From Blastocatellia bacterium (lineage in GTDB: Bacteria > Acidobacteriota > Blastocatellia > Chloracidobacteriales > JADJPF01): a stretch of 64,000 nt of DNA. The stretch spans positions 186,001-250,000 of the forward strand of contig JADJPF010000020.1 in NCBI GenBank assembly GCA_016713405.1. Reading direction: 5' to 3'. Numbering within the stretch: the first letter of the stretch is position 1; each line of letters opens with the position of its first letter. The notes below the pieces were generated by a model, which saw only the letters and a program-made list of their open reading frames with translations, did no database searches and was not told the origin of the DNA. Both the position numbers and the translations under genes were made by a program. Positions 26,130-35,751 of the stretch are shown here, piece by piece.

Positions 26130-26609
26130 ATGGAAATAATCTTAGACTCAACCCAAATACAACAAATTTTACCTCATCGCTATCCTTTTTTATTAATTGA
26201 TCGAGTAATAGAATTTGATCCTGGAAAAAGTATTACAGCAATAAAAAATGTCACCTTCAATGAGCCTTTTTTTCAAGGGCATTTTCCTGACGCGCCTGTT
26301 ATGCCCGGTGTATTAATAATTGAAGCAATGGCTCAAGCTGGAGGACTTGTACTACTTGGAACAATAGATGAACCTCAAACAAAAATAATGCTTTTTACTG
26401 GAATTGATAAAGCAAAGTTTCGCCGCCCAGTTGTACCAGGTGATACACTTAAGCTTAAAATGACGCTACTAAAGCTAAGAAGCCGTCTTTGTCGGCTCTG
26501 GGGCGAAGCTTATGTAGATGATAAGTTAGTAGCAGAAGCAGAAGTTAGCTCAATTATTGTTGATCGTAACTCTTTAGAATCAAAAAACCTTTGGATATTA
26601 ATAAAATAA
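26130..26609 (+). CDS. fabZ: 3-hydroxyacyl-ACP dehydratase FabZ
   Basis: 159 residues from ATG 26130; in-frame codons further upstream overlap the ompH terminator and are not family sequence. Hallmarks are ILPHRYPFLLIDRVIEFDPG with the catalytic His, FFQGHFPDAPVMPGVLIIEAMAQAGG with the catalytic Asp/Glu region, and KFRRPVVPGDTLKLKM. The hot-dog-fold enzyme dehydrates 3-hydroxyacyl-ACP in fatty acid elongation, cytosolic. It is paired with lpxA, as in many diderms, linking acyl supply to lipid A synthesis. Confidence 0.95.
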   Translation: MEIILDSTQIQQILPHRYPFLLIDRVIEFDPGKSITAIKNVTFNEPFFQGHFPDAPVMPGVLIIEAMAQAGGLVLLGTIDEPQTKIMLFTGIDKAKFRRPVVPGDTLKLKMTLLKLRSRLCRLWGEAYVDDKLVAEAEVSSIIVDRNSLESKNLWILIK

Positions 26610-26644
26610 CTAAAAAAAGCTAATTGTTTGGAGGCTTTACAAAA

Positions 26645-27418
26645 GTGGCAATACATCCTAGTGCGATTATTAGCCCTCAAGCAGAATTAGCCGAAACTGT
26701 TAAAGTAGGCCCTTATGCAATTATTGGTGATGGCGTAATTCTACATGACAATGTAGAAATTGGCGCACATGCTTGTGTAGAAGGGCCAACAGAAATTGGA
26801 CAAGACAGTAAGCTTTTTCCTTATGCTTGTTTAGGGCAAATTCCTCAAGACTTAAAATATAAAGGTGAGGAAACAAAACTAATTGTTGGTAAAAGAAATG
26901 TTTTTCGTGAGTTTGTTACTGTTCATCGTGGCACGGTTGGCGGTGGTGGGCTAACAAAAGTTGGAGATGATAACTTTTTTATGGCTCAGTCCCATATTGC
27001 TCATGATTGTGTAGTTGGCAGTAATGTAATCTTTGCTAATGGTGCTTCTTTAGCTGGACATGTTGAAGTAGCTGACAATGTTACAATTGGAGCCTATAGC
27101 GGAATACATCAATTTTGCCGTATTGGTGAACATGCCTTTATAGGTGCTTATTCTGTAGTAGTAAAAGATGCTCTACCTTATGCTCGTTCTGTTGGAAATC
27201 ATGCTAAATGCTATGGGCCAAATACTATTGGATTAAAACGTAGAGGTTTTTCTAGTGAATTACTTGGACAAATAGGACATGCTTTTAAGTTACTCCTTAC
27301 ATCTAAGTTAAACACTACACAGGCTTTAGAGCGAATTAAAACAGAATTAGAAGGCATTGCAGAAATAGATTATTTAATTAAATTTATAGAGTCTTCCCAA
27401 CGAGGCGTAATTAAATAA
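26645..27418 (+). CDS. lpxA: UDP-N-acetylglucosamine acyltransferase LpxA
   Basis: 257 residues from GTG 26645, chosen because GGAGG lies at 26630-26634 and VAIHPSAIISPQAEL is the normal LpxA beginning; the TTG at 26624 is too early. The left-handed beta-helix hexapeptide repeats run through residues 3-180 (VKVGPYAIIGDGVILHDNVEIGAHA). The catalytic His region is MAQSHIAHDCVVGSNV, followed by the family's ANGASLAGHVEV and RIGEHAFIGAYS. The C-terminal helices start near GPNTIGLKRRGFS. It transfers 3-hydroxyacyl from ACP to UDP-GlcNAc, the first step of lipid A synthesis. It is 35 nt after fabZ. Confidence 0.95.
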   Translation: MAIHPSAIISPQAELAETVKVGPYAIIGDGVILHDNVEIGAHACVEGPTEIGQDSKLFPYACLGQIPQDLKYKGEETKLIVGKRNVFREFVTVHRGTVGGGGLTKVGDDNFFMAQSHIAHDCVVGSNVIFANGASLAGHVEVADNVTIGAYSGIHQFCRIGEHAFIGAYSVVVKDALPYARSVGNHAKCYGPNTIGLKRRGFSSELLGQIGHAFKLLLTSKLNTTQALERIKTELEGIAEIDYLIKFIESSQRGVIK

Positions 27419-27490
27419 ATATCTAGGTGCTAATCGCTAACATTCAGGTTAAAATAAAAAAAATTTTGCTAATTTTGACTGGGAGGACAA

Positions 27491-27718
27491 ATGTCTCAAA
27501 CTTTTGAGAGTTCTTTAACAGAATTAGAAAAAATTGTTGCTGAAATGGAAACAGGCGATCTTCCCTTACAACGTGCCTTAGAACTATTTGAACGAGGCAT
27601 AAACTTGTCGCGCTATTGTCAGCAGCAATTAGATGAAGCAGAACGAAGAGTTGAACTACTAGTCAAAGGGCAAGATGGCAGCATTTTAAGTAAACCTTTT
27701 TCTAACGAGAATGATTAG
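27491..27718 (+). CDS. xseB: Exodeoxyribonuclease VII small subunit
   Basis: 75 residues, typical XseB length, after a GGGAGGA ribosome site. The two-helix family pattern is clear: SFESSLTELEKIVAEMETGDLPL, ALELFERGINLSRYCQQQLDEAERRVELL (given in pieces). XseB stabilises XseA in the nuclease that degrades single-stranded DNA to oligonucleotides; xseA is not in this window. Its stop overlaps the start of the following FHA gene by 8 bases (27711-27718), and ispA lies two genes on, the common xseB-ispA neighbourhood. Confidence 0.93.
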   Translation: MSQTFESSLTELEKIVAEMETGDLPLQRALELFERGINLSRYCQQQLDEAERRVELLVKGQDGSILSKPFSNEND

Positions 27719-28652
27719 CCTACGACTAACCGTAACACACATGTCTGGCTTAAAACAGGATGAACGCGAGGCATTTACCGCGTTACCCTTAACTATTGGT
27801 CGCGCACCTGGTTCACAAATTCGTTTAGCTGCTAATGATACTCGGGCTTCTACTCGACATGCAGAAATTCTACTAGAAGGTAGAAGCGTAATCTTAAAAG
27901 ACTTAAAATCTACTAATGGCACTTATATTAGTGGTAGACGAATTGACCAGGTTAAGTTAGCTAATGGGGATGTAGTAGAATTTGGTGTTGGCGGGCCTAA
28001 ACTCAAGTTTGATTTTATTGTCCAAGAAACACCTGATCTAGTTAATCAAGCTACACCTTTAAGCATTGCTGCTAGTTTACAAAACCCCAAGCCTTCACTA
28101 GTAAAATCTGCTTCTAATCCTAGAGTTGTTCCTTTGGCATTGGTGCCAAATAATGACATAGCAGTTGCTTCAGTAGATAAACCCACTCCAGTTTCTAACT
28201 CTCCAGTAATAAATACTCCAGTATCAACCTCTAGTATGCTTATAGAAGAAAGGGAATTTCCTTTTCGTAATCGCTTTAAGTATGTACTTTTTAGCATAGG
28301 CTTTTTGCTACTAGTCTTAGCGGTGGCGTTATTTATTAAGCAAATCTTGATTTGGACAGTACCTTGCGCTCTAATAGGGTTGTTTTTAATTATGATGGGA
28401 TTGAGTTTTTCCCGCATTAACATTACTGCTAATAGTAGAGGGATTCATTATCAAGGAATTTTACGTTCTACTATGATTAGTTGGGATGAAGTAGTAGAGT
28501 TAAAAGCTTTTCGTAGCCGCACCCGTCTGCTAACAGACCTTGTTTATGTAGTGCAAGGTCGCAATAATAGCATAGTTTTTTCCATTGAAGACTACCAAGA
28601 TGGGCTAGAATTAGCTAATCTAATTGCTCGGCGTAGTCGGTTGGTCTGGTAA
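27711..28652 (+). CDS. FHA-domain membrane protein
   Basis: 313 residues, beginning inside the end of xseB (ATGATTAG overlap), so translation is probably coupled. The forkhead-associated domain is residues about 15-105, with the phosphothreonine-binding motifs LTIGRAPGSQIRL, TRASTRHAEI and KSTNGTYISGRRI. A Pro/Ser/Val-rich linker (115-180) leads to two membrane helices (about 190-232), then a C-terminal PH-like domain (ANSRGIHYQGILRSTMISWDEVVELKAF, in parts). The FHA domain would recognise a Thr-phosphorylated partner; no Ser/Thr kinase is encoded in this window. Confidence 0.85.
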   Translation: MISLRLTVTHMSGLKQDEREAFTALPLTIGRAPGSQIRLAANDTRASTRHAEILLEGRSVILKDLKSTNGTYISGRRIDQVKLANGDVVEFGVGGPKLKFDFIVQETPDLVNQATPLSIAASLQNPKPSLVKSASNPRVVPLALVPNNDIAVASVDKPTPVSNSPVINTPVSTSSMLIEEREFPFRNRFKYVLFSIGFLLLVLAVALFIKQILIWTVPCALIGLFLIMMGLSFSRINITANSRGIHYQGILRSTMISWDEVVELKAFRSRTRLLTDLVYVVQGRNNSIVFSIEDYQDGLELANLIARRSRLVW

Positions 28653-28676
28653 AATATATAAAAATTTGAGGATTCA

Positions 28677-29567
28677 ATGACATTAGCAGAGTATTTGCAA
28701 GATCGTGGTCAAGAAGTTGATCGCTGGTTAGATAAACTATTACCTACAGAAAACACTCGACCTACAGAAATACATCAAGCAATGCGCTATAGTATGTTTG
28801 CAGGTGGTAAACGCCTACGTCCTATTTTAGTTATTGCTTCAGGGGAAGCTTTTCAAGTTGCACCAGAGCTACTTTATCCTATTGCTAGTGCTTTAGAAAT
28901 GATTCATACCTACTCATTAATTCATGATGATTTACCAGCGATGGATAATGATGATCTTCGCCGAGGTCGTCCAACTTGTCATAAAGTTTATGGTGAAGCT
29001 ATGGCAATCTTGGCTGGGGATGCTCTGCTTACACGTGCTTTTGAAGTGGTAGCAAAACTAGTTGTTCCACCAGAAAAACAACTTAATAAAATTGAAGTAA
29101 TTACGGAAATTGCTAGTGCTGCTGGAACTATTAATGCACTAATTGGGGGACAGGTTGTAGACATTATTTCTGAAGGAAAACCAGTAACAGCAGAAACCTT
29201 AGATTATATTCATAGTGCTAAAACAGGAGCATTAATTACTGCATCCGTGCGAGTTGGTGCAATTATGGGTGGTGCAAACCCTGATGAACTTGAGCTAATA
29301 ACTAATTATGGTAAAACTGCTGGGTTAGCTTTTCAGATTACGGATGATTTATTAGATGTATTGGCAACTAGTGAACAGTTAGGTAAAACTGCTGGAAAAG
29401 ATGCTAATGTGCAAAAAGCAACTTATGTTGCTTTACATGGAATTGAAGCATCTCGTAAAAGGGCAAAGGAACTAGCGGAATCTGCTATTGCTTCAGTTAA
29501 AGCTTTATCAAGACCTGGTTGGGCGTTGGAGGAAATTGCCAGATTTTTTATTGAACGTGCTAGCTAA
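28677..29567 (+). CDS. ispA: Farnesyl/geranylgeranyl diphosphate synthase
   Basis: 296 residues. Both aspartate-rich motifs are intact: IHDDLPAMDNDDLRRGRPTCH (first, DDxxxxD spacing typical of bacterial FPP synthase, residues about 81-101) and ITDDLLDVLATSEQLGKTAGKD (second, written in part as DDLLD). GGKRLRP supplies diphosphate-binding Lys/Arg. The enzyme condenses IPP with allylic diphosphates for quinones and undecaprenol. It follows the FHA gene by 24 nt in the xseB-FHA-ispA operon; no dxs follows. Confidence 0.92.
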   Translation: MTLAEYLQDRGQEVDRWLDKLLPTENTRPTEIHQAMRYSMFAGGKRLRPILVIASGEAFQVAPELLYPIASALEMIHTYSLIHDDLPAMDNDDLRRGRPTCHKVYGEAMAILAGDALLTRAFEVVAKLVVPPEKQLNKIEVITEIASAAGTINALIGGQVVDIISEGKPVTAETLDYIHSAKTGALITASVRVGAIMGGANPDELELITNYGKTAGLAFQITDDLLDVLATSEQLGKTAGKDANVQKATYVALHGIEASRKRAKELAESAIASVKALSRPGWALEEIARFFIERAS

Positions 29568-29611
29568 ATTAGTTAACCTAAGCAAAATATTAATCATAAC
29601 CTAAGCAAAAC

Positions 29612-29914
29612 TTAAGATTTAGCCTTATTTTCTAGTGCTTTAACACGTTTGTTAGTGTTAGAAAGACCCTTAGTTAAGCCTTCACAAACAAAAGAAAGTC
29701 TTTCATTAATAGCTATTAAATGTGAGATAGCTTCCCTTGTTTCATCAAAACCTTCTCTCATATCCTGTCGAATTGTATACATTTCAGTTTGCATTCTGTG
29801 CATATCAGCTTGCATTCTATTAATATCTTGTTGCGCGATTTGTTGGCGGGCATCAAATTTAGCTTGTTGCTCTAAAAGAAATTCCATTGCTCTTTGGATT
29901 TTGTCGTCTGACAT
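29612..29914 (-). CDS. Small coiled-coil protein
   Basis: 100 residues, strongly heptad-patterned: repeated Met/Gln units (RMQADMHRMQTEMYTIRQDMRE) form a coiled coil from about 10 to 60, followed by a second helix (REAISHLIAINERL) and a Lys-rich end. No signal peptide or membrane helix. The Met-containing repeats at seven- or eight-residue spacing suggest internal duplication. Function unknown; similar small proteins are often annotated hypothetical. It is convergent with ispA. Confidence 0.6.
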   Translation of the reverse strand: MSDDKIQRAMEFLLEQQAKFDARQQIAQQDINRMQADMHRMQTEMYTIRQDMREGFDETREAISHLIAINERLSFVCEGLTKGLSNTNKRVKALENKAKS

Positions 29915-30033
29915 TTTAATATTCCTAGTGTGGCATAGATTTTGCTTATAACATAGCTTTCACTCCATATAGATGTCAAGAACTAAATAAACCTGCTAAA
30001 AATTTGTTGAAAATTTCCTTGAAATAGGCTGTT

Positions 30034-31035
30034 TTACCATTCAAAAATTGGGTTTGGATAAACAAAATTAGTAAAAGTAACTGTAGTGCTAATATCTAAT
30101 GCACGTACATAGTGCCACCATCCATTAGGCAAAAATAGTACTTGTCCAGGGTTTAATATTCCTGTAATTACTGTAGCTTTTTGAAATAGCGGAAATCGTT
30201 CAAAATTAGGATTTTCACAGTCAACTTGGCTAAATACTGTGCGGTGATTATAGACTAAGTGTGTTTGCTCTGGAGCAACAAGCTTAATAAGTTTACGACC
30301 CATTACTTGAGCCATAAAAATATTTTGTCTGTCATGATGAAGTGGAGTAATAGTTCCAGCCGGGCCAAGCCAGAAAAATAGCTCGCTAGCCTTATGATCT
30401 GGGCGCAAAAATTCTGGAAATATTTCAATATCATCTAAAAGGGCTTTCATCTTAGCATTTTCAATTACATGATTATTTGCTGTCATATAATAATCATTAG
30501 TTTCACCGCCTTGTAAAATCATATCAATATATTTACCAAAGCTAATTTTTTGTTTTAGGTAGTCGGAATTTTCTTCATAAATGGGATCACGATTGCGGCC
30601 CATTTGAATTTCTACTATTTCATCTCCAAATTTGGATTTTAAGTAATCCAACGTCCATAAATTTAGTGCAGGCCAATTTTTCATTAATCCATTAATTACT
30701 ACAGGAATATTTTTAGAATAATAAAGCTCTAAAAATTCTTCTCTTGAAAGATTTTCTTCTACAAAAATTCGACCATAAGAGCGTGATAAAAGACCAAGGT
30801 TATTTTGTAAATCCATCAAAGCTTCATGTTTTCTTTGTTTTTCTGCTATTCGATAGGCGGCAGCAATATAAGGATGAGAGCTAGCTTTTGTTACTTCTGT
30901 TTCTACAAGTTCAAGCTCAAAGCCTTCATTAACTAAAGTGCCAATTAAGATTTCATCAGAAACTCCTTTAATTTTGTTTTCAGCAATCCATTGTTGCCAC
31001 TCTTGGGACAAAATAGCTTTTTTCTTTCTTGGCAT
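30034..31035 (-). CDS. Cupin-like JmjC-domain oxygenase
   Basis: 333 residues. An N-terminal helical part (1-95) is followed by a Cupin_8/JmjC domain: the phrases NIPVVINGLMKNWPALNLWTLDYLK (in part), FFWLGPAGTITPLHHDRQNIF with the H-x-D iron ligands (near residue 230) and LFLPNGWWHYVRALD with the distal His. The family uses Fe(II), 2-oxoglutarate and oxygen to hydroxylate proteins or small molecules. No signal peptide. It diverges from the vanadium haloperoxidase gene. An inverted repeat sits 60 nt upstream of its start. Confidence 0.85.
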   Translation of the reverse strand: MPRKKKAILSQEWQQWIAENKIKGVSDEILIGTLVNEGFELELVETEVTKASSHPYIAAAYRIAEKQRKHEALMDLQNNLGLLSRSYGRIFVEENLSREEFLELYYSKNIPVVINGLMKNWPALNLWTLDYLKSKFGDEIVEIQMGRNRDPIYEENSDYLKQKISFGKYIDMILQGGETNDYYMTANNHVIENAKMKALLDDIEIFPEFLRPDHKASELFFWLGPAGTITPLHHDRQNIFMAQVMGRKLIKLVAPEQTHLVYNHRTVFSQVDCENPNFERFPLFQKATVITGILNPGQVLFLPNGWWHYVRALDISTTVTFTNFVYPNPIFEW

Positions 31036-31095
31036 ATTTTTAAGGAGTCCTTTTTGTTGATAGGTTTGTAAAGAATTATCAAATGAAGGGTTATA

Positions 31096-31123
31096 TTAAC
31101 TTGATGCTAAATTGTCAAGTTAA
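31096..31123. promoter_or_regulatory. Inverted repeat, possible operator
   Basis: TTAACTTGA (31096-31104) and TCAAGTTAA (31115-31123) are perfect arms around a 10-nt spacer. They lie in the 326-base divergent gap 31036-31361 between the JmjC and haloperoxidase genes, about 60 nt upstream of the former. Nothing else recognisable is in the gap. Confidence 0.35.
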
Positions 31124-31361
31124 TGGCTAAAAATAATTTTATAGATACAATAAACTACCTAAGATTATACTAGTAAATTTTTTATAAATTTGAAATTTGG
31201 TTACAGAGGCTTTATTTTTTAATAGCTTTAGCTAATAATAAGTTGCCTTTTATTTCTATTATCAACTACCCAAAAAATTTTTGTTAATCTTTCCTATTAG
31301 TCGTACTAACATTTATTAAAATAATTTATTTTTAGGATAAATTCATAAGGAGATTTTTATA

Positions 31362-33065
31362 ATGAAAAAAGATGGTAAAAGTTTAACAACAGCTTTACAA
31401 ACAACAAATAAAACAGTTGTTAAACGTAGGGAATTTCTTGCCCAAGTAGGAGGGATAGCAATAACAACTACAATAGCAGCTAGCAACGGAATATCGCTTA
31501 GTACAGAAGTTAAGGCTAGTACAATAGAAACAAATAATATTATTAATCCACAGATTGCTATAGGCCCGGTGACAGGTAAAGCAAGAATAGATAAAGCATT
31601 TAAGATCCGTAAAACAGCAGCAAAATTAGCAAGAAAAGCTCCTATTCCTGCTCTTACTGATAATGGAGATGATGATAGATATCCTAATAGAATAGCTAGT
31701 TATACTAAGGCATTACCACATAATGATTTAGGGGAGGTTGATACTACTGCTTATACTACGTACTTAAAAGCTCTTAACACAGGTAAGGCAGATGATTTTA
31801 ATGCTATTGCAATGGGAGGAACTCTTAGATTAGAAAACCCTCAAGGGGGCCAAGCCTTTTTGTTACAAGGGCTTGATCCTTCACAAGTTATCTTGCCACC
31901 AGCACCAAAATTTGATAGCGCGGAAGAAGCGGCTGAAATGGTAGAACTTTATTGGATGGCATTGACTAGAGATATTCCTTTTTCTCGTTATGATACAGAT
32001 CCAACAATTGCTGCTGCTTGTGATGAGCTTTCCCAGTTGTCTGATTTTCGTGGGCCAAAACTCAGCGGACGAGTTACGCCACAAACAATTTTTAGAGGAA
32101 CATCGCTTGGTGATATTACTGGGCCATATATTTCCCAATTTTTGCTTAGACCTTTTCAATATGGAGCATTTCCTTTTACTCAAAGATTTCGTATAGGTAT
32201 GCCAGGTGTAGACCATATGGTTAAGTATGAAGATTGGCTATCGGTACAAAATGGTAGAGTTGTAACTAGAGATGTGTTTGATCCAACTCCTAGACTTATT
32301 TTTAGCGGTCGTGCTATAGGCGAAACAATACATAATGATCCGCTTTATCAACTACCCTATCATGCTGCTTTAATTTCTTTATCTTTAGGTGCAGCACGCG
32401 ATAAAGCAAATCCTTACTTAAACTTAAAAACTACACAGCCATTTGTTACTTTTGGAGGGCCGTTTCTTTTTGCATTGATTGCAGATGCTTGTATTCGAGC
32501 TTTAACTTCAGTTTGGTATAACAAATGGTATGTTCACCGTCGCCTTAGACCAGAAGAATTTGGTGGACGTGTTCATAATATGATCACTGGAAAAGCAAAC
32601 TATCCTATCAATCCAGAAGTTCTTAACTCCCGAGCAGTAGCAGACACTTTTTCTAAGTATGGAACTTATTTACTACCACAAGCTTTTCCTGAAGGCTGTC
32701 CAACTCATCCTGCTTATGGTGCAGGGCATGCTGCCTTTGGTGCTGCTGGCGTTACAGTTGTAAAAGCCTTTTTTGATGAGGATTTTGTTATCCCTAACCC
32801 TGTAATGCCTAATGATGATGGTACAACACTAGTTCCATTTGTTGGCCCACCTTTAACATTAGGTGGAGAACTAGATAAATTAGCCAGTAATATTGGAGTA
32901 TGTAGAAATACTGCTGGAGTACATTGGCGTACAGATGCAAATACAGTAATAGGTGAAAGTATTGCTATAGGTATTTTATCTGAGCTTAGACAAAGTGGTT
33001 GTTTCTTAGAAGATTTTGGAGGCTTTAGCTTAACTAAATTTGATGGAACTAAAATCACTATCTAA
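31362..33065 (+). CDS. Tat-exported vanadium-dependent haloperoxidase
   Basis: 567 residues after an AAGGAG site. A twin-arginine signal is visible at residues 21-50 (KRREFLAQVGGIAITTTIAAS), so the folded enzyme would be exported. The vanadate-binding set of the PAP2/haloperoxidase superfamily is present: KWYVHRRLRPEEFGG, then HPAYGAGHAAFGA for the PSGH-like loop, and GVHWRTDANTVIGE for the axial-His segment. These enzymes oxidise halides with peroxide, or act as related acid phosphatases. Length matches bacterial and algal bromoperoxidase-type proteins (about 550-600). Standalone gene with its own terminator. Confidence 0.85.
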   Translation: MKKDGKSLTTALQTTNKTVVKRREFLAQVGGIAITTTIAASNGISLSTEVKASTIETNNIINPQIAIGPVTGKARIDKAFKIRKTAAKLARKAPIPALTDNGDDDRYPNRIASYTKALPHNDLGEVDTTAYTTYLKALNTGKADDFNAIAMGGTLRLENPQGGQAFLLQGLDPSQVILPPAPKFDSAEEAAEMVELYWMALTRDIPFSRYDTDPTIAAACDELSQLSDFRGPKLSGRVTPQTIFRGTSLGDITGPYISQFLLRPFQYGAFPFTQRFRIGMPGVDHMVKYEDWLSVQNGRVVTRDVFDPTPRLIFSGRAIGETIHNDPLYQLPYHAALISLSLGAARDKANPYLNLKTTQPFVTFGGPFLFALIADACIRALTSVWYNKWYVHRRLRPEEFGGRVHNMITGKANYPINPEVLNSRAVADTFSKYGTYLLPQAFPEGCPTHPAYGAGHAAFGAAGVTVVKAFFDEDFVIPNPVMPNDDGTTLVPFVGPPLTLGGELDKLASNIGVCRNTAGVHWRTDANTVIGESIAIGILSELRQSGCFLEDFGGFSLTKFDGTKITI

Positions 33066-33104
33066 GAAAAATTTTATTAAACTGTCTTCATTTGTCTAAA
33101 ATTT

Positions 33105-33151
33105 AAGGAGAGGACGTTTTGAGAAACAAAATTTTCTCTCCTTATTTTTTT
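33105..33151 (+). terminator. Terminator after the haloperoxidase gene
   Basis: AAGGAGAG (33105-33112) and CTCTCCTT (33136-33143) pair, with an internal GAGAA/TTCTC extension, followed directly by ATTTTTTT. Confidence 0.6.
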
Positions 33152-33336
33152 CTAGTAGCAAATCCGACATAAATAAATCCCAGAAACGAACAATTTTAAC
33201 ATTAAAAAGAGCTAAATCATTTTTGCTAATCTATTGTAAAATAAATAGTTAGCAAATAGGATTTTGTTGGCATAGAATTTGGTATAACTCTATATTGCTT
33301 TTGGTTATTAACCTAGCAGTGGAGTAACAAGAGATA

Positions 33337-35751
33337 ATGGAAATCTTTTTACAAGACTTACGTTATGCCGTGAGGATGTTAACAAAAAATCCTGGCTTTA
33401 CCTTTGTTGCTATAATGGCTTTGGCAATTGGGATTGGGGCCAATAGCGCGATTTTTAGCGTTATTAACACAGTACTGCTTAAGGAGTTACCTTATAAAGA
33501 TCCTAATGAACTAGTAATGGTTTGGGAAACTAGTTCTACTATGGAAGAACAAAGACGTTCTGTATCTTTTCCTAATTTCCTGGACTGGCGAGAAAACAAT
33601 CAAGTATTTGAGCATTTATCATCATTTCGTTATTCTAGTCGTAATCGTACTGATAGCACTAAAGTTACCCGAATCAATGTTGTTAGAGCTTACTATGATA
33701 TATTTGAACTATTTAAGATTAATCCAAAACTAGGAAAAACTTTTTCTCTTGAACATTCCAAACAACAAACGGCTGATGTTGCTATTTTAAGTTACAAATA
33801 TTGGGTAGAGAACTTTGATAGCGATGAAACAATTATAGGAAAAACAATCTTTCTTGATAAACAACCCCTTACTATTATTGGGGTCTTGCCATCTGACTTT
33901 AAATTTCCACTACGCTTTGACAGTCCTGATATTTGGCTCCCATTAATTGACGATTTAGAAGATAAAGAAAGAGATAATTATTATTTATTTGTCATAGGTA
34001 GACTAAAAAAAGGTATTAGCCTCTCAAAAGCGCAATTAAATTTAGAAACAATTGCTAAGGAACTAGAAAAAAAATACCCTGAAACTAATTTTGAACAAGG
34101 GGTAAATATCATAGAATTACGTGAACATATGGTGGGAAAAGTGCGGCCAGCACTTTATGCCCTGTTTGGTGCTGTAGTTTTAGTATTATTAATTGCTTGT
34201 GCTAATGTAGCTAATCTTTTATTAGCTAGAGCGGTTACTAGAGAAAAGGAAATTGCTGTACGTATTGCTTTAGGAGCTAGTCGTCTTAGATTAATTCGTC
34301 AGTTTTTAACAGAAAGTCTTTTACTAGCGGCTTTAGGTGGGCTTTTAGGCTTGATTTTAGCAATGTGGGGCGTAGACGCATTGCTATCGCTTAACCAAAA
34401 TATTTCCAGACTAGGTAATTTTTCTTTAGATTTTAGAGTCTTAAGTTTTACCTTTATTATTTCTGTTATTACAGGAATAGTTTTTGGTTTAATTCCAGCT
34501 TTACAAACTTCTAATCCAAACTTAAATATTTCACTAAAAGAGGTTAGAACTAGTTCTATTAGCCCAAATCGCCAAAGAGTTAGAAATATTTTTGTTGTTT
34601 CAGAAATTGCTCTAGCTCTAGCTCTATTAATAAGTTCTGGATTAATGATTAAAAGTTTTTGGCAACTTCAAAGACTAGACCTTGGATTTGAAAGTAGCAA
34701 TATTTTAACAGCTAAATTTTCTTTACCTTCTTCAATGGCTGAATTTGATGAAGCTAATAAAAAGACATCATTTTTCCAACAAGTTTTAGAAGAAATTAAT
34801 AATCTTCCTCAAGTAGAAAAAGCTGCTTTGACTTCCCCTCTACCCTTAGCAATGGCAGGGGTTTCTTTATCTTTAGTAATTGAAAAGCGACCCCCTAAAT
34901 TACTTAGTCAAGCTCCTTTAATTGCATGGCATATTGTTAGTGAAAATTATTTTGAAACCTTAAAAATTCCAATGGTTTTAGGTAGAGAATTTAATAGTCA
35001 AGACAATGAAAAATCTAGCAAAGTAGTAATAATTAATCAGGCACTTGCAAATAAGTTTTTTCCTAATGAAAACCCAATAGGTGAATGGGTGACAATAGGT
35101 CTTTATAATACTAAATGCCAAATTATTGGAGTAGCAAGCAATAGTAGAAACCAAATATTTTCCGATCATATAAAACCAGAGTTTTATACCCCTTATCTGC
35201 AAACGCCATGGAATGAAATGGCTCTAGTAATACGCACTAAAACAGATCCTAAAGATTTAATTGCTACAATTCATAAGCGTGTTCATACAATAGATAGAAA
35301 TATCCCTATTTTTAATGTTAAAACAATAGATGAAATGCTTTCAGATATGATTTTTGAGCCACGGTTTAACACTTTGCTTTTAACTTTATTTGCCTTTGTT
35401 GCCCTAATATTAGCCTCTATTGGTATTTATAGCGTAATGTCTTATTCGGTTGGTCAAAGAACTCATGAAATAGGGGTACGTCTAGCTTTAGGAGCGCAAA
35501 AACAAGATATTGTTAAACTAGTCATTACTCAAGGAATTTTACTAGCCATTATTGGGATTTTATCAGGTCTTACAATTGCTTATGGGTTAACTCGATTTTT
35601 ATCAGGTCTACTTTTTGGAGTTAGTTCTACAGATTTACTTACTTTTTTTAGTGTAACTGTATTTTTACTATTGGTGGTAATCCTAGCCTGCTATATCCCT
35701 GCTCGTCGGGCTATGCGTGTAGATCCAATAACAGCTTTAAGACGTGAATAA
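33337..35751 (+). CDS. ADOP-type duplicated ABC permease (MacB/FtsX fold)
   Basis: 804 residues. The start 'QDLRYAVRMLTKNPGFT' and 'ALAIGIGANSAIFSVINTVLL' is the signature of the acidobacterial duplicated orphan permease family. Two halves each carry a MacB periplasmic core and an FtsX permease domain: half one has helices near 20-45, 283-305, 333-355 and 375-400 (EIAVRIALGASRLRLIRQF); half two starts near 428 and ends with helices at 688-712, 738-760 and 770-795 (EIGVRLALGAQKQDIVK). No ATPase is adjacent, as is typical for this family. Substrate unknown. This gene is the main taxonomic hint in the window. Confidence 0.9.
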   Translation: MEIFLQDLRYAVRMLTKNPGFTFVAIMALAIGIGANSAIFSVINTVLLKELPYKDPNELVMVWETSSTMEEQRRSVSFPNFLDWRENNQVFEHLSSFRYSSRNRTDSTKVTRINVVRAYYDIFELFKINPKLGKTFSLEHSKQQTADVAILSYKYWVENFDSDETIIGKTIFLDKQPLTIIGVLPSDFKFPLRFDSPDIWLPLIDDLEDKERDNYYLFVIGRLKKGISLSKAQLNLETIAKELEKKYPETNFEQGVNIIELREHMVGKVRPALYALFGAVVLVLLIACANVANLLLARAVTREKEIAVRIALGASRLRLIRQFLTESLLLAALGGLLGLILAMWGVDALLSLNQNISRLGNFSLDFRVLSFTFIISVITGIVFGLIPALQTSNPNLNISLKEVRTSSISPNRQRVRNIFVVSEIALALALLISSGLMIKSFWQLQRLDLGFESSNILTAKFSLPSSMAEFDEANKKTSFFQQVLEEINNLPQVEKAALTSPLPLAMAGVSLSLVIEKRPPKLLSQAPLIAWHIVSENYFETLKIPMVLGREFNSQDNEKSSKVVIINQALANKFFPNENPIGEWVTIGLYNTKCQIIGVASNSRNQIFSDHIKPEFYTPYLQTPWNEMALVIRTKTDPKDLIATIHKRVHTIDRNIPIFNVKTIDEMLSDMIFEPRFNTLLLTLFAFVALILASIGIYSVMSYSVGQRTHEIGVRLALGAQKQDIVKLVITQGILLAIIGILSGLTIAYGLTRFLSGLLFGVSSTDLLTFFSVTVFLLLVVILACYIPARRAMRVDPITALRRE

